This document shows, one piece after another, positions 24,921-32,696 of a DNA stretch of 64,000 bases. Each line of letters starts with the position of its first letter. The first letter of the stretch is position 1. Where the stretch lies: NCBI GenBank assembly GCA_015057025.1, contig SVFD01000001.1:1-64000 (forward strand), written 5' to 3'. This stretch comes from Lachnospiraceae bacterium. GTDB taxonomy: Bacteria; Bacillota; Clostridia; Lachnospirales; Lachnospiraceae. The translations under genes and the position numbers were made by a program. The notes under the pieces are model-generated. The model was not told the origin of the DNA. It did no database searches and saw only the letters and a program-made list of their open reading frames with translations.

Positions 24921-25263
24921 AAATGGCCGGAATCAAGCCTCCAAGTCCCCCAAAGATTTGGAGGTTTTCTTCTGCCCATTTTTAAAGGAAAGGAATTTCC
25001 GAAATAAAAAATCTATGGTACAATATCAAGGATAGTATGAAGGGATTCAGTACCATAGAGAAAGAGCAGAAACAAATCACTCATAAGCCAGCCCGGCTTA
25101 TATCTCAAAAACAAATCGAATCTTTTTCTATGGCAGGTGCAAAGTGGTGCATCATGCTTAATTTTGCAGGTCCGATAGGGGACTGTTGCATCATTTTAGA
25201 CCCTAGACTTAACGAATAAGTCATGGGATGTGCATCTTTATTGCGCACTCATGGCATGTGGAG
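24921..25263 (+). repeat. Dispersed non-coding repeat, copy B (~343 bp)
   Basis: Second copy of the element at 18677-19020. The outer stem 25053-25064/25122-25133 is identical in sequence to copy A. The inner hairpin here is ATAAGCC/GGCTTAT (25083-25089/25095-25101) instead of CAGGTC/GACCTG, with loop AGCCC, i.e. a compensatory replacement. A hairpin GACTTA/TAAGTC (25206-25222) precedes the conserved CATGGGATG fold-back. It fills most of the 459-base gap before the next gene. Single-base indels relative to copy A make coding unlikely. Confidence 0.75.
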
Positions 25264-25342
25264 ACCGTAGTTTTGCTTGTGAAGGAACGATAACCCGAAA
25301 AAGCAATATTGAGAATAATTTTAACATTGGATTTTACCATAC

Positions 25343-26125
25343 TTGGATGAAATAGGTGAATATATATCAGAGGATGAAATTGTGAAATCAATTTATACGG
25401 TAAATGCGTGCGATTATGATCAAATTGTTTTATATAAATCAGGAGAGTTTAATTGTAAGTATAAAACAAATTTAAGTGGAAAATTGAAGCAAGTAGAGAA
25501 GCAAGAACTTCCAGATACAATAAAGAAAAGTTTCTTGGATTCAAAGTATGGCACATACGAAACTATAGAGGATATTATCTTATATAGAGTGTTTGGAAAA
25601 TATATTGGAAGGAATACAGGAAAAGAATATGGTTCTCAAATGTTGGGATCATATGCTACAACAGAGTTTTCAGAGTCCATTATAGATGTAAAGAATAGAC
25701 TGGCCCTTCTCCCACAGTGGAAAAATACTAAGATGTATGAGGTTAAATTCTGTTTGCCAAAAGGAAATGTTATAAACGTTGGAATGGCCGCACCCCAGCC
25801 TTTGGATAAGAAAACTTTTGCAGGTGGTGCTGAGCAGATTATATTGCCTGAAGTAAGCAAAGAGGAAATGAATAAATGGGTGTTAGGTTATCGGCGTATA
25901 GGTGCAAGACAATTAACAAAGGTTCCTTCATATCCGTTTACTTCTGTTGAGGAAGTTGTTGACAGCATGAATCTATATTCGAACTTTTGTCCTGAGTGCC
26001 AATGTTTGAATATACATAAAATACAAAATAATGAGAAGAAACAGTACACTTTTGTTGGTTCTAAAGGCGGGATATATACAATGCAATATATGTGTTTAAA
26101 TCCTCTGTGTGGATATATGTGGTAA
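25343..26125 (+). CDS. Hypothetical protein with C-terminal cysteine pairs, possibly 5'-truncated
   Basis: An open frame of 260 codons from a TTG at 25343 with no convincing ribosome binding site, starting 80 bases after repeat copy B, so its 5' end may have been removed. I recognise no family. The N-terminal part is acidic. Residues about 150-165 (FAGGAEQIILPE) resemble a tail-end beta motif. The C-terminus carries CPECQC and CLNPLCGYMW, a likely zinc-ribbon pair. Role unknown; a zinc-stabilised nucleic-acid-binding tail is possible. Confidence 0.55.
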   Translation: MDEIGEYISEDEIVKSIYTVNACDYDQIVLYKSGEFNCKYKTNLSGKLKQVEKQELPDTIKKSFLDSKYGTYETIEDIILYRVFGKYIGRNTGKEYGSQMLGSYATTEFSESIIDVKNRLALLPQWKNTKMYEVKFCLPKGNVINVGMAAPQPLDKKTFAGGAEQIILPEVSKEEMNKWVLGYRRIGARQLTKVPSYPFTSVEEVVDSMNLYSNFCPECQCLNIHKIQNNEKKQYTFVGSKGGIYTMQYMCLNPLCGYMW

Positions 26126-26196
26126 ATTGATTAGAAGTATCGTAATTTTATTTAATGGGAAGAAAACTGTAATTTATACGAAAGGAGTTGCAGGAT

Positions 26197-27051
26197 ATGA
26201 ACAATTTAATCAGTTATCATCCATTAACATCAACACCTTTCAAACGCAAAACCTCTTATATCGAATTATCCCCTTGCAAAGAAATGCATCCATATATCCG
26301 ATGCTATTGGGGGACAGAAAGCCCCATGATGCGAAGTAAAAACGATGCGGCGACGGAATTAGTAATTCCTGATACCTGTGTGGACATTATTTATGATATA
26401 GATTACACAAATAATACAGTAACCGGTGGATTCTGCGGAATAAATGATTGCAGTTTTCATACAGATAACAACGAAACTATAGGACATATAATATCAACAT
26501 TTGCTATTCGTTTCTATGGGTGGGGAGCATATGCATTTGCGGATGATTCTATGAAATCAACCCTAAATGGATACTTCAATGTTGGTTCAAGATTTGAATG
26601 GTTGGACAAGATAATTCGCCCCCAATTGTTAGAATTAAAAACGTTACAGGAAAAGGTTTCTTTTGTAGAGAAGTTATTGATTGAAAGGCTATCCAATGTG
26701 AAGGAGAATACAGTTGTTAACGATACGATACAGAATATTTTGATACATAGAGGTTCTTTAGATGTATCAAGTTTAGCAAAGGATTCTTTTATAAGTACCA
26801 GACAGTTGGAACGGTTGTTTCATGAATATGTAGGTGTTACACCTAAGAAGTTAAGTAATTTGGTGCGGTATCAATTTTTATGGAGAGATATTTTGTGTGA
26901 GCTCGATTTTGAAGTATTGAGTGCGGTTTATAAATATGGATATACTGATCAATCGCATTTGTTGCGGGAATTTAAAAGATATCATTCTGTGGATATACAT
27001 ACGGCTAAGGCTATTGCATTCAATCATGTCGGAAATATACAAGTTATTTAA
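26197..27051 (+). CDS. AraC-family transcriptional regulator
   Basis: GGAG at 26184-26187 points to ATG 26197 (284 residues); the frame opens 9 bases earlier at a TTG. Residues 1-170 are a DUF6597-like/AraC N-terminal sensor domain (HPYIRCYWG, TELVIPDTCVDIIYD). Residues 185-275 carry two HTHs (VSSLAKDSFISTRQLERLF and VLSAVYKYGYTDQSHLLREF). Such regulators control metabolic or stress genes; here the two downstream genes (DUF3795, TfoX-like) may be targets or an operon. Confidence 0.85.
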   Translation: MNNLISYHPLTSTPFKRKTSYIELSPCKEMHPYIRCYWGTESPMMRSKNDAATELVIPDTCVDIIYDIDYTNNTVTGGFCGINDCSFHTDNNETIGHIISTFAIRFYGWGAYAFADDSMKSTLNGYFNVGSRFEWLDKIIRPQLLELKTLQEKVSFVEKLLIERLSNVKENTVVNDTIQNILIHRGSLDVSSLAKDSFISTRQLERLFHEYVGVTPKKLSNLVRYQFLWRDILCELDFEVLSAVYKYGYTDQSHLLREFKRYHSVDIHTAKAIAFNHVGNIQVI

Positions 27052-27106
27052 AACAAATTATAGTATAGTATTTTCAAATTCTGATGAGCCGAAAGGATGA
27101 GAAACA

Positions 27107-27391
27107 ATGAGAGAAAATACTAGTGTTTGTGGTATAGAATGTAGTGAGTGCTATTGCTATGACAAAATGTGTAATGGGTGCAATGCATGTGAAGGAAAAG
27201 TTTTTTATGCACCGGAAGGGAAAGCCTGTCCGATTTATGATTGTGTTAGAAATAGTAAAGGTATGCAAAATTGCGGGAAATGTGATGAAGTACCTTGCAA
27301 GATATGGTTTGATACCAGAGATCCAAAGTTTTCAGACGAAGAATTCAACGAAAATGTAGCTATTAGAGTACAGTCATTGAAAAAGGAATAG
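27107..27391 (+). CDS. DUF3795-like cysteine-rich protein
   Basis: A 94-residue protein with a CGIECSECYCY start, CNGCNAC, ACPIYDCV and CGKCDEVPC, a cysteine pattern typical of DUF3795 small metal-binding proteins. About 13 cysteines suggest two zinc or iron-sulfur sites. Start follows AAGGATGAG. It lies between an AraC regulator and a TfoX-like gene, 8 bases before the latter. Molecular role unknown. Confidence 0.8.
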   Translation: MRENTSVCGIECSECYCYDKMCNGCNACEGKVFYAPEGKACPIYDCVRNSKGMQNCGKCDEVPCKIWFDTRDPKFSDEEFNENVAIRVQSLKKE

Positions 27392-27399
27392 AGGTACTT

Positions 27400-27729
27400 A
27401 TGTCAAAAAATAAAGAACTTGCAGATTATATAATGGACCAACTATCTGATTTGGGAGATATACGAAATATTCCAATGATGGGTGGATATATTTTTTATTA
27501 TAAAGAACGGATATTTGGTGGGATTTATGGTAATGGTTTTCTTGTAAAGATTACTGAGACCAGTAAAAAATATATGCCTGATAGTGAACCGGAGCCATCA
27601 TATGAAGGTGCAAAACCTATGTTACCGGTAACCATTTTGGATGATAGAGTAGCGTTACAGAAGATGGTGGAAGAAATGTATCCGGAATTACCGGAAAGAA
27701 AACCTAAAAAGAAAAAGTATAATGGGTAG
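27400..27729 (+). CDS. TfoX/Sxy N-terminal-domain protein
   Basis: A 109-residue stand-alone TfoX-N domain (IPMMGGYIFYYKERIFGGIY, then FLVKIT, YEGAKPM, and a C-terminal helix). In Gammaproteobacteria the full TfoX/Sxy controls competence; single-domain homologues in Firmicutes are uncharacterised and usually follow AraC or DUF3795-type genes. It is terminated by a hairpin just downstream. No competence role should be assumed. Confidence 0.8.
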   Translation: MSKNKELADYIMDQLSDLGDIRNIPMMGGYIFYYKERIFGGIYGNGFLVKITETSKKYMPDSEPEPSYEGAKPMLPVTILDDRVALQKMVEEMYPELPERKPKKKKYNG

Positions 27730-27733
27730 TAGG

Positions 27734-27771
27734 TCACTCAGTTTACGATGGCGTAAATTGGGTGATTTTTT
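27734..27771 (+). terminator. Rho-independent terminator after the TfoX-like gene
   Basis: A 13-bp stem (27734-27746 with 27753-27765, two G-T pairs), 6-base loop, then TTTTTT. Confidence 0.8.
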
Positions 27772-27905
27772 ATTTACAAAGCAAAATACACATCAAAGTG
27801 AGAATAATTCGGATATAAATGCTATGTATATATTTTTTGCGGAAGGCGATATGCTTATTATGGATGGAGTATAGAAGTAGGGTGGAAATAAATAAAAGAA
27901 AAATA

Positions 27906-27956
27906 GAACAAACGTTCTGTAAATATATTTACAACAAACAAATGTTCTGATATAAT
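27906..27956 (+). promoter_or_regulatory. Promoter with two LexA-like boxes
   Basis: GAAC-AAAC-GTTC (27906-27917) fits the Gram-positive LexA/DinR box GAACN4GTTC exactly. A second, AAAC-AAAT-GTTC (27936-27947), has one mismatch and lies in the spacer of TTTACA (27928-27933)-N17-TATAAT (27951-27956). Such placement would block RNA polymerase, so the membrane protein at 28015 may be induced by DNA damage. The 27772-27905 stretch before it holds no gene I can support. Confidence 0.6.
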
Positions 27957-28014
27957 AATATTAATAATCGCAACTACAACTGGATATGGGATATGATTTG
28001 AGAGGAGTGTTAAT

Positions 28015-28737
28015 ATGAATTATGAATTGTTTGTTGAAAAGGTAATAGTGCCATACAATAGTTGTTTCTGGGGCTTTTTTTCGATAGTTATTTTTTCTTT
28101 TGTTTTTGTGGGCATTATCCTATATTTAAAAAAGAAGAGCGAAGATGATAAAAGATGGTATAAGTATATTTTCGTTTTGAAGAAAAAAGTGATAGAAATG
28201 CTTATTTTATTATTTATGTTTTGGATATTAATAATTTTCTTAAATGATGCATTTTCAATAGATTTAATTGTTTTATTGGATCTCTCTCAATATTGGAAAA
28301 TTATATTTAGTATATGGATAATAAAATGTTTTTTTTCAGGGAAAAAATTATATGAGGCACTTAATTTTTTTGAGTTTTTAAGAAAAGTTAGAGATGGGGA
28401 ATATCGACATACATCACCTGAAAATATTATGATAAGTGAGATGGAGAGATATAACTCAAATTACACATTACAAGTAGAAAGGTTGGGAATATTAAAAAGT
28501 TTGGCACCAATTTCTTTATTGCCTTTAATAGTTGGATATGTATTAGAAGGAAAGAATATTGTGGTAGATTGGAATTGGTATACAGTTGCTTTGTTTTCAA
28601 TTTTGTTTATATATTTCTATAATGTCTGGAAATGTTATTCTAACATGAAATTTTGGAAAATAAGGGCAGGGGAAGTTCAAACACAATTAAGAGATATGCA
28701 ATTTGAAAAAGAATACGCAAAGGATAGCTTTTTATAA
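28015..28737 (+). CDS. Hypothetical integral membrane protein, possibly SOS-induced
   Basis: A 240-residue, very AT-rich gene product with hydrophobic segments at about 18-38, 60-80, 85-105, 158-178 and 185-208 and cytosolic-looking charged loops (EDDKRWYK, the region at 120-150). No signal peptide or recognised domain. Start follows GAGAGGAG. Monocistronic, preceded by a promoter overlapped by LexA-like boxes. Damage-inducible small membrane proteins are often cell-division inhibitors, toxins or phage-exclusion factors; which applies here cannot be said. Confidence 0.7.
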   Translation: MNYELFVEKVIVPYNSCFWGFFSIVIFSFVFVGIILYLKKKSEDDKRWYKYIFVLKKKVIEMLILLFMFWILIIFLNDAFSIDLIVLLDLSQYWKIIFSIWIIKCFFSGKKLYEALNFFEFLRKVRDGEYRHTSPENIMISEMERYNSNYTLQVERLGILKSLAPISLLPLIVGYVLEGKNIVVDWNWYTVALFSILFIYFYNVWKCYSNMKFWKIRAGEVQTQLRDMQFEKEYAKDSFL

Positions 28738-28846
28738 GTTAAGCAAATGTATTATGACTTAATATGTGTATTTTGGGCTGGGTATGTATTTGCTCAGGGT
28801 GAGAATGGAATTAGGAATAAATTTGAGCAATAAATAAAAAAACTCA

Positions 28847-28869
28847 CCCCACGGCAATCTGCCGTGGGG
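28847..28869 (-). terminator. Terminator of the toxin-antitoxin operon
   Basis: A 9-bp GC-rich stem CCCCACGGC/GCCGTGGGG (28847-28855/28861-28869). On the minus strand it is followed by GAGTTTTTTT, so it mainly ends the yoeB-like transcript. Confidence 0.75.
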
Positions 28870-28875
28870 CTCTTC

Positions 28876-29169
28876 CTAAATACCTTCGTAATGTGTCCAC
28901 ATACGAATAATTTTAATTGTACCTTGATATTGCTTTCCATTTTCAGAGCAAGGCGTTTCATCAACCTGATATACAAGGCGATGCTGGATATTAATTCTTC
29001 GTGACAGAATGCCATCTAATTTGCCTACCAGCTTTTCATATCGTGGCGGATTTTGATAAGGATTCTCGCGAATTAAATCAACCAGTGTTTTTGCTTTTTT
29101 AGAAATGTTTGCAGTTTTTAGGTTCTCAAGGTCTTTTAATGCTTGCTTGGTAAAAACAATCCTATACAT
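28876..29169 (-). CDS. yoeB: YoeB/Txe-family mRNA-interferase toxin
   Basis: A 97-residue RelE-superfamily toxin. The conserved block KLDGILSRRINIQHRLVYQV matches YoeB, with catalytic Glu45, Arg64 and His93 corresponding to Glu46, Arg65 and His83 of the E. coli enzyme. It is longer than YoeB because of a hydrophilic insert at about 70-85. YoeB cleaves mRNA in the ribosomal A site. The gene immediately follows its antitoxin (stop and start adjacent), the standard antitoxin-first order. Active-site residues are intact, so the toxin should be functional. Confidence 0.88.
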   Translation of the reverse strand: MYRIVFTKQALKDLENLKTANISKKAKTLVDLIRENPYQNPPRYEKLVGKLDGILSRRINIQHRLVYQVDETPCSENGKQYQGTIKIIRMWTHYEGI

Positions 29170-29418
29170 CTACCATTCTACCATTTCCTCCGGAGTACAG
29201 TCCTCAATAGATTCTTTTGCACCCTCTAAAATAGATTGTGTCATATTGGGAATCGAATCTAAATATAATGTTTCCTGTATTGCACTCCAATCATCTTCGG
29301 ATATGAGTACTGCATTCGCTTTTTTTCCCACAATTAATGCAGGTTCGTGGTACAAGCTGACAGACTCTACCAAATTATAGAGGTCCTTTCTTGCATTTGT
29401 GATATTAATTGTCGACAT
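29170..29418 (-). CDS. yefM: Phd/YefM-family antitoxin
   Basis: An 82-residue antitoxin: the N-terminal ITNARKDLYNLVESV and VGKKANAVLISEDDWSAIQ form the Phd/YefM DNA-binding fold, and the acidic C-terminus would wrap the toxin. The minus strand has GGGAG before its ATG at 29418. It neutralises the adjacent YoeB-like toxin and should repress the operon, probably at the CGTACG palindromes in the promoter about 190 bases upstream. Confidence 0.87.
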   Translation of the reverse strand: MSTINITNARKDLYNLVESVSLYHEPALIVGKKANAVLISEDDWSAIQETLYLDSIPNMTQSILEGAKESIEDCTPEEMVEW

Positions 29419-29606
29419 AAAAATCTCCCTCGTTTCATAAGTTCATTTGTTATTGCTTTTGTAAATTTGTTTTCTTTTGCATTTCTTTTGTTAATTTTCT
29501 CGTCCATTCTTATTTGCATATCTCTACTTTTTCTGTCTTTAGTAATAAATCTTTTGTATTGTTGTCCTTTGGTTTCATTGAATGACGAGATTTATATGTC
29601 AGTTAC

Positions 29607-29635
29607 ATTATAGCGTACGCTTTTACGTACGTCAA
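29607..29635 (-). promoter_or_regulatory. yefM-yoeB promoter with paired palindromic operators
   Basis: On the minus strand TTGACG (29635-29630), 17 bases, TATAAT (29612-29607). Two 8-bp palindromes, GCGTACGC (29613-29620) and ACGTACGT (29625-29632), sit in the spacer and over the -35, 12 bp centre to centre. E. coli YefM also binds paired GTAC-core palindromes. The leader between promoter and yefM (about 185 nt) contains only short frames. Confidence 0.65.
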
Positions 29636-29762
29636 GTGCTATGTTATATTATATGCAAATTCTTTACAAATATAACACAGTATCATTCATAAGATACTAT
29701 AGAATCCTTTTATTTTACATCCTTTCATGATAAAATATAAAAAACTAAGCGAATAATATAAA

Positions 29763-29879
29763 ATGGTCGGTACTTATCAGTACGACGGCTCGCTTGCGCT
29801 TGGCAATCTTATGAATGCAGCAGAGCCGGCGAAGGCACCTGCACCAAGAAAAGAAGATTACGTTTATTATGTGAGATAA
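29763..29879 (+). other. Short open frame, possible gene remnant
   Basis: 38 codons starting MVGTYQYDGSLALGNLM and ending in a Lys/Pro-rich then aromatic tail. Its GC content and codon use look like the chromosomal genes to the right rather than the AT-rich island. No ribosome binding site. It may be the 3' remnant of a chromosomal gene cut at the island's edge. The rest of 29419-29926 holds the toxin-antitoxin leader and promoter and nothing else I can support. Confidence 0.25.
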
Positions 29880-29926
29880 TTTAGATTAAAGTTTTATCAT
29901 ATAAAAATTTCCAAGGAGGTTCCCCT

Positions 29927-30478
29927 ATGAATAGAACAAACTTCGGCCCCAAGCCTTTTATGTACCCGATGCCGGTGCTTATTGTCGGCACCTATGATGA
30001 GAATGGTGTGCCTAATGCCATGAATGCGGCTTGGGGAACCATTACGGATATGAATGAAATTACTATCAGCATGTCTCCCCATAAAACCACAGAGAATCTT
30101 GCTAAGACAGGTGCTTTTACAGTAAGCATTGCAACGGAAGACACCGTGATTCCTTGCGACTATGTCGGCGTGGAATCTGCAAGCAAGGTGCCCGATAAAT
30201 TTGCTAAAGCAGGTTTTCATGCAACTAAGAGCGAGTATGTGAATGCACCTTTGATTGATGAGCTGCCTATGGCTTTGGAATGTAAGGTAAAAAGATACGA
30301 GGACGAAATTCTGGTAGGTGAAATTGTGAATGTCTGTGCCGATGAGAGTATTTTGACAGATGGAAAGATTGATCCAAAGAAATTAAAACCTATTGCATAT
30401 GATCCGGTGAACCACACCTATGTAGGACTGGGTGAAGTTGTCGGCAAGGCATTTCAGGATGGCTTGAAATTGAAATAA
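29927..30478 (+). CDS. Flavin reductase family / FMN-binding protein
   Basis: A 183-residue protein of the flavin reductase-like (FMN-binding split barrel) family: PMPVLIVGTYDENGVPNAMNAAWGTI, ITISMSPHKTTENL, GAFTVSIAT and a C-terminal VGLGEVVGKAF. Relatives bind FMN and reduce flavins with NAD(P)H or act as oxygen or radical scavenging proteins in anaerobes. Start follows AAGGAGG. It is the first clearly chromosomal-type gene after the island. Physiological partner unknown. Confidence 0.85.
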   Translation: MNRTNFGPKPFMYPMPVLIVGTYDENGVPNAMNAAWGTITDMNEITISMSPHKTTENLAKTGAFTVSIATEDTVIPCDYVGVESASKVPDKFAKAGFHATKSEYVNAPLIDELPMALECKVKRYEDEILVGEIVNVCADESILTDGKIDPKKLKPIAYDPVNHTYVGLGEVVGKAFQDGLKLK

Positions 30479-30504
30479 TTAAAATATTATGAAGGAGCAT
30501 AAAT

Positions 30505-31101
30505 ATGGAAAGTTACTCAATGGCATATGATGAACTGATGGCCATATTAATGGTGTTAGGTTCTTTTGGATTTTCTCTGACAGTAATTATTGCAACGTTT
30601 GCTGTTTTTGCACTTGGTTTTTTGGCGTTGTTTATAGCAAGTCGTATACCATATTGTAAGCTGGCAAAGAAGGTAGGGATTCCCAACAGATGGTTGCTTT
30701 GGATTCCCATTGGCGAGATGTATATCCGTTTGCAGTTGTCAAAGAGGGAATATAGTTTATTTGGATTTATAAAATTAAAAGAGCGTAAGAACATATTCTG
30801 GTTTTATTTGATTTTTAATTTGATAATGATATTTATAGGAGGAGGGTTAAGCGTCATTTTGATTTTATCGTCCATTCTTCCTTTGATAGGTATGTTTATT
30901 ATTTTGGCAATACAACTTTTATGGTTGATTTATTATACTGTAAACAGCATTATTGGTTGGAGAGTCAACTATGATATTCTGATGACTTACGGAATGCAGA
31001 AGCATGCAATGTGGGCATCCGTTGTAAATTGCTTTGTTCCTTGTTTGATGATTGTATTTTCATATATTATCATGGACAAAGAGCCGGATTATAGCGTATA
31101 A
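30505..31101 (+). CDS. Hypothetical multi-span membrane protein
   Basis: 198 residues with hydrophobic helices at about 15-48 (long, perhaps one helix plus re-entrant), 95-115, 118-145 and 170-190. A basic, amphipathic central loop (about 50-90, GIPNRWLLWIPIGEMYIRLQ) resembles small DUF-type membrane proteins with a GIP-W pattern. Starts 26 bases after the flavin reductase gene, so probably co-transcribed, and ends in a GC-rich terminator. Function unknown. Confidence 0.7.
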   Translation: MESYSMAYDELMAILMVLGSFGFSLTVIIATFAVFALGFLALFIASRIPYCKLAKKVGIPNRWLLWIPIGEMYIRLQLSKREYSLFGFIKLKERKNIFWFYLIFNLIMIFIGGGLSVILILSSILPLIGMFIILAIQLLWLIYYTVNSIIGWRVNYDILMTYGMQKHAMWASVVNCFVPCLMIVFSYIIMDKEPDYSV

Positions 31102-31121
31102 ACTATAATGAAAGAATCAAT

Positions 31122-31167
31122 ACCGCCGCGCTCAGTCGGATTTTATCTGCTGAATGCGGCGGTTTTT
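31122..31167 (+). terminator. Rho-independent terminator
   Basis: Outer stem ACCGCCGC/GCGGCGGT (31122-31129/31156-31163) with a further partly paired inner stem, followed by TTTTT. Confidence 0.8.
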
Positions 31168-31291
31168 CTGTAGTAAATATGTATATTATAAAAATTAATA
31201 TAAGAAAAATGAACCTTTATCACAATAATGAAAATATATAAGTGAAGGGCAACGGAAAAGTCCTTTGATGGCGTCAACGAAGGAGAAAAAA

Positions 31292-31810
31292 ATGAATTCG
31301 GTTATGTTAGAAAAGTACATAAATGAATACGGAAAGGAACTCTATTCTTTTTGTGTATATCTTACAAGGAGCAGACAATATGCTGATGATTTATATCAGG
31401 ATACCTTTCTTGTGGCAATTGAAAAGGATGAGTTGGATGAAGACCGGAACCCTAAGTCCTATCTTATTTCTATTGCAGTGAATCTCTGGAATAACCAAAA
31501 GAGGAAGTACATGTGGCGAAATAAGAAAGCGGCTATTGTATATTATCAGGAAGAAAATCTGGAGCAGCTTGCCGAAGATAAGGAGACAGCAGAAGAGCAA
31601 CTTATTAAAAAAGATGAAATTGAAATGGTGAGAAGACTTGTTGACGGTCTCCCGGAAAAAATGCGAATTGTAATTCTTATGTATTATATGCAGGATATGT
31701 CTGTTGAGGAAATAGCCAAAACGTTAAAAATACCTGCAGGTACAGTAAAAAGCAGAATGCATCAGGCAAAAGCCAGATTGAAAGAAGGGATGGTGGAATA
31801 TGAAAGATAA
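31292..31810 (+). CDS. ECF-type RNA polymerase sigma factor
   Basis: AAGGAG places the start at ATG 31292 (172 residues), though the frame opens at 31265. Region 2 spans about 8-75 (ELYSFCVYLTRSRQYADDLYQDTFL, KSYLISIAVNLWNNQ); region 4 spans about 110-165 (LPEKMRIVILMYYMQDMSVEE, GTVKSRMHQAKARL). Extracytoplasmic-function type. The next gene overlaps it by 11 bases and encodes its likely membrane anti-sigma factor. The trigger is unknown; such pairs usually sense envelope stress. Confidence 0.88.
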   Translation: MNSVMLEKYINEYGKELYSFCVYLTRSRQYADDLYQDTFLVAIEKDELDEDRNPKSYLISIAVNLWNNQKRKYMWRNKKAAIVYYQEENLEQLAEDKETAEEQLIKKDEIEMVRRLVDGLPEKMRIVILMYYMQDMSVEEIAKTLKIPAGTVKSRMHQAKARLKEGMVEYER

Positions 31811-32654
31811 TATGGACCACTTACTAAAAAAAGCATTTCCTGCCGATATGGAAGCGAGCGCAGAGTTAAATGCAGATATACTTGCTAAGGCAGGGCAAAG
31901 TCGTAAAAAGACAAAAAAGGCAGGGTTTACTTTAGCAGGTGCGGCGGCTATCATATTGGCAGTTTTATGTGTTACACCTGTTGGAGTCTATGCGACAAAT
32001 TTAATTATTGATAAAGTATTTGTTACTGAACACACTATTTCTGTCGGAAATCCGGAATATGTAGTTGATGAGGATATTTATAATCATAGTGAGGAAGTTG
32101 AAGTTTCCGATTTGGGCTATGAAGAAGGCGATGAAAGTGTAAATTGGTTAACAAAGAGAGTGAATGTAGTAAACGGTTATGCGACCAATACCTATTACAC
32201 TTATGCGGATTATGCTACTGCATTGCTGGACGCCAAGTTAGACAATTGGTTTAATAAGACATACGAGAATGCGGAGTCTGTAACCTATGTTATAACGGAA
32301 ACTTCGGATACCGTAACCTATGATGTAACAGTATGGTATCCTTACGGAGATGGAACATTTCATTTCTCAGAATCTATTATGACCGGGAATGTTGCAGAGG
32401 ATATGGCATACAGCCTTTCGCTAAGAAATACCGGAAATAAAAGGGACTACATTTCTCCAATCTCCGATATAGAATTCACTTTGGTTGACGAGATAACCGA
32501 GGATGAAGACGGCGAACGGGTAAGAACTTATGTAGTGATTGCATACGACGAATATCATGGTTATATATGTTTCGAGGATTTAACAGAAGACGAAATCCAC
32601 GAAATATTAGACACGGTTGTGATACCATCTGATGGGGAAGAAACAGAATCATAG
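31800..32654 (+). CDS. Membrane anti-sigma-like protein (DUF4179 type)
   Basis: 284 residues: a cytosolic N-terminus of about 40 residues that should bind the sigma factor, one transmembrane helix (about 42-62, FTLAGAAAIILAVLCVTPVGV), and a long extracytoplasmic acidic/Tyr/Thr-rich domain. Overlaps the ECF sigma gene, a common arrangement for sigma/anti-sigma pairs. No zinc-binding HxxxCxxC motif is visible in the N-terminus, so it is not a classical ZAS anti-sigma. Ends in a bidirectional terminator. Confidence 0.75.
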   Translation: MKDNMDHLLKKAFPADMEASAELNADILAKAGQSRKKTKKAGFTLAGAAAIILAVLCVTPVGVYATNLIIDKVFVTEHTISVGNPEYVVDEDIYNHSEEVEVSDLGYEEGDESVNWLTKRVNVVNGYATNTYYTYADYATALLDAKLDNWFNKTYENAESVTYVITETSDTVTYDVTVWYPYGDGTFHFSESIMTGNVAEDMAYSLSLRNTGNKRDYISPISDIEFTLVDEITEDEDGERVRTYVVIAYDEYHGYICFEDLTEDEIHEILDTVVIPSDGEETES

Positions 32655-32655
32655 C

Positions 32656-32690
32656 AAAAATCCTTCCGATTATTGGTCGGAAGGATTTTT
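32656..32690 (+). terminator. Bidirectional terminator
   Basis: A 14-bp stem (32656-32669/32677-32690) with A-run and T-run built into the ends. It separates the convergent anti-sigma and DUF937-like genes. Confidence 0.85.
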
Positions 32691-32696
32691 TATGTA

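Noticed and set aside
25037-25219. 60-codon frame inside repeat copy B
   Set aside because: Copy A has a one-base deletion in the same stretch and the frame is not kept, while hairpin pairing is; the element is non-coding.
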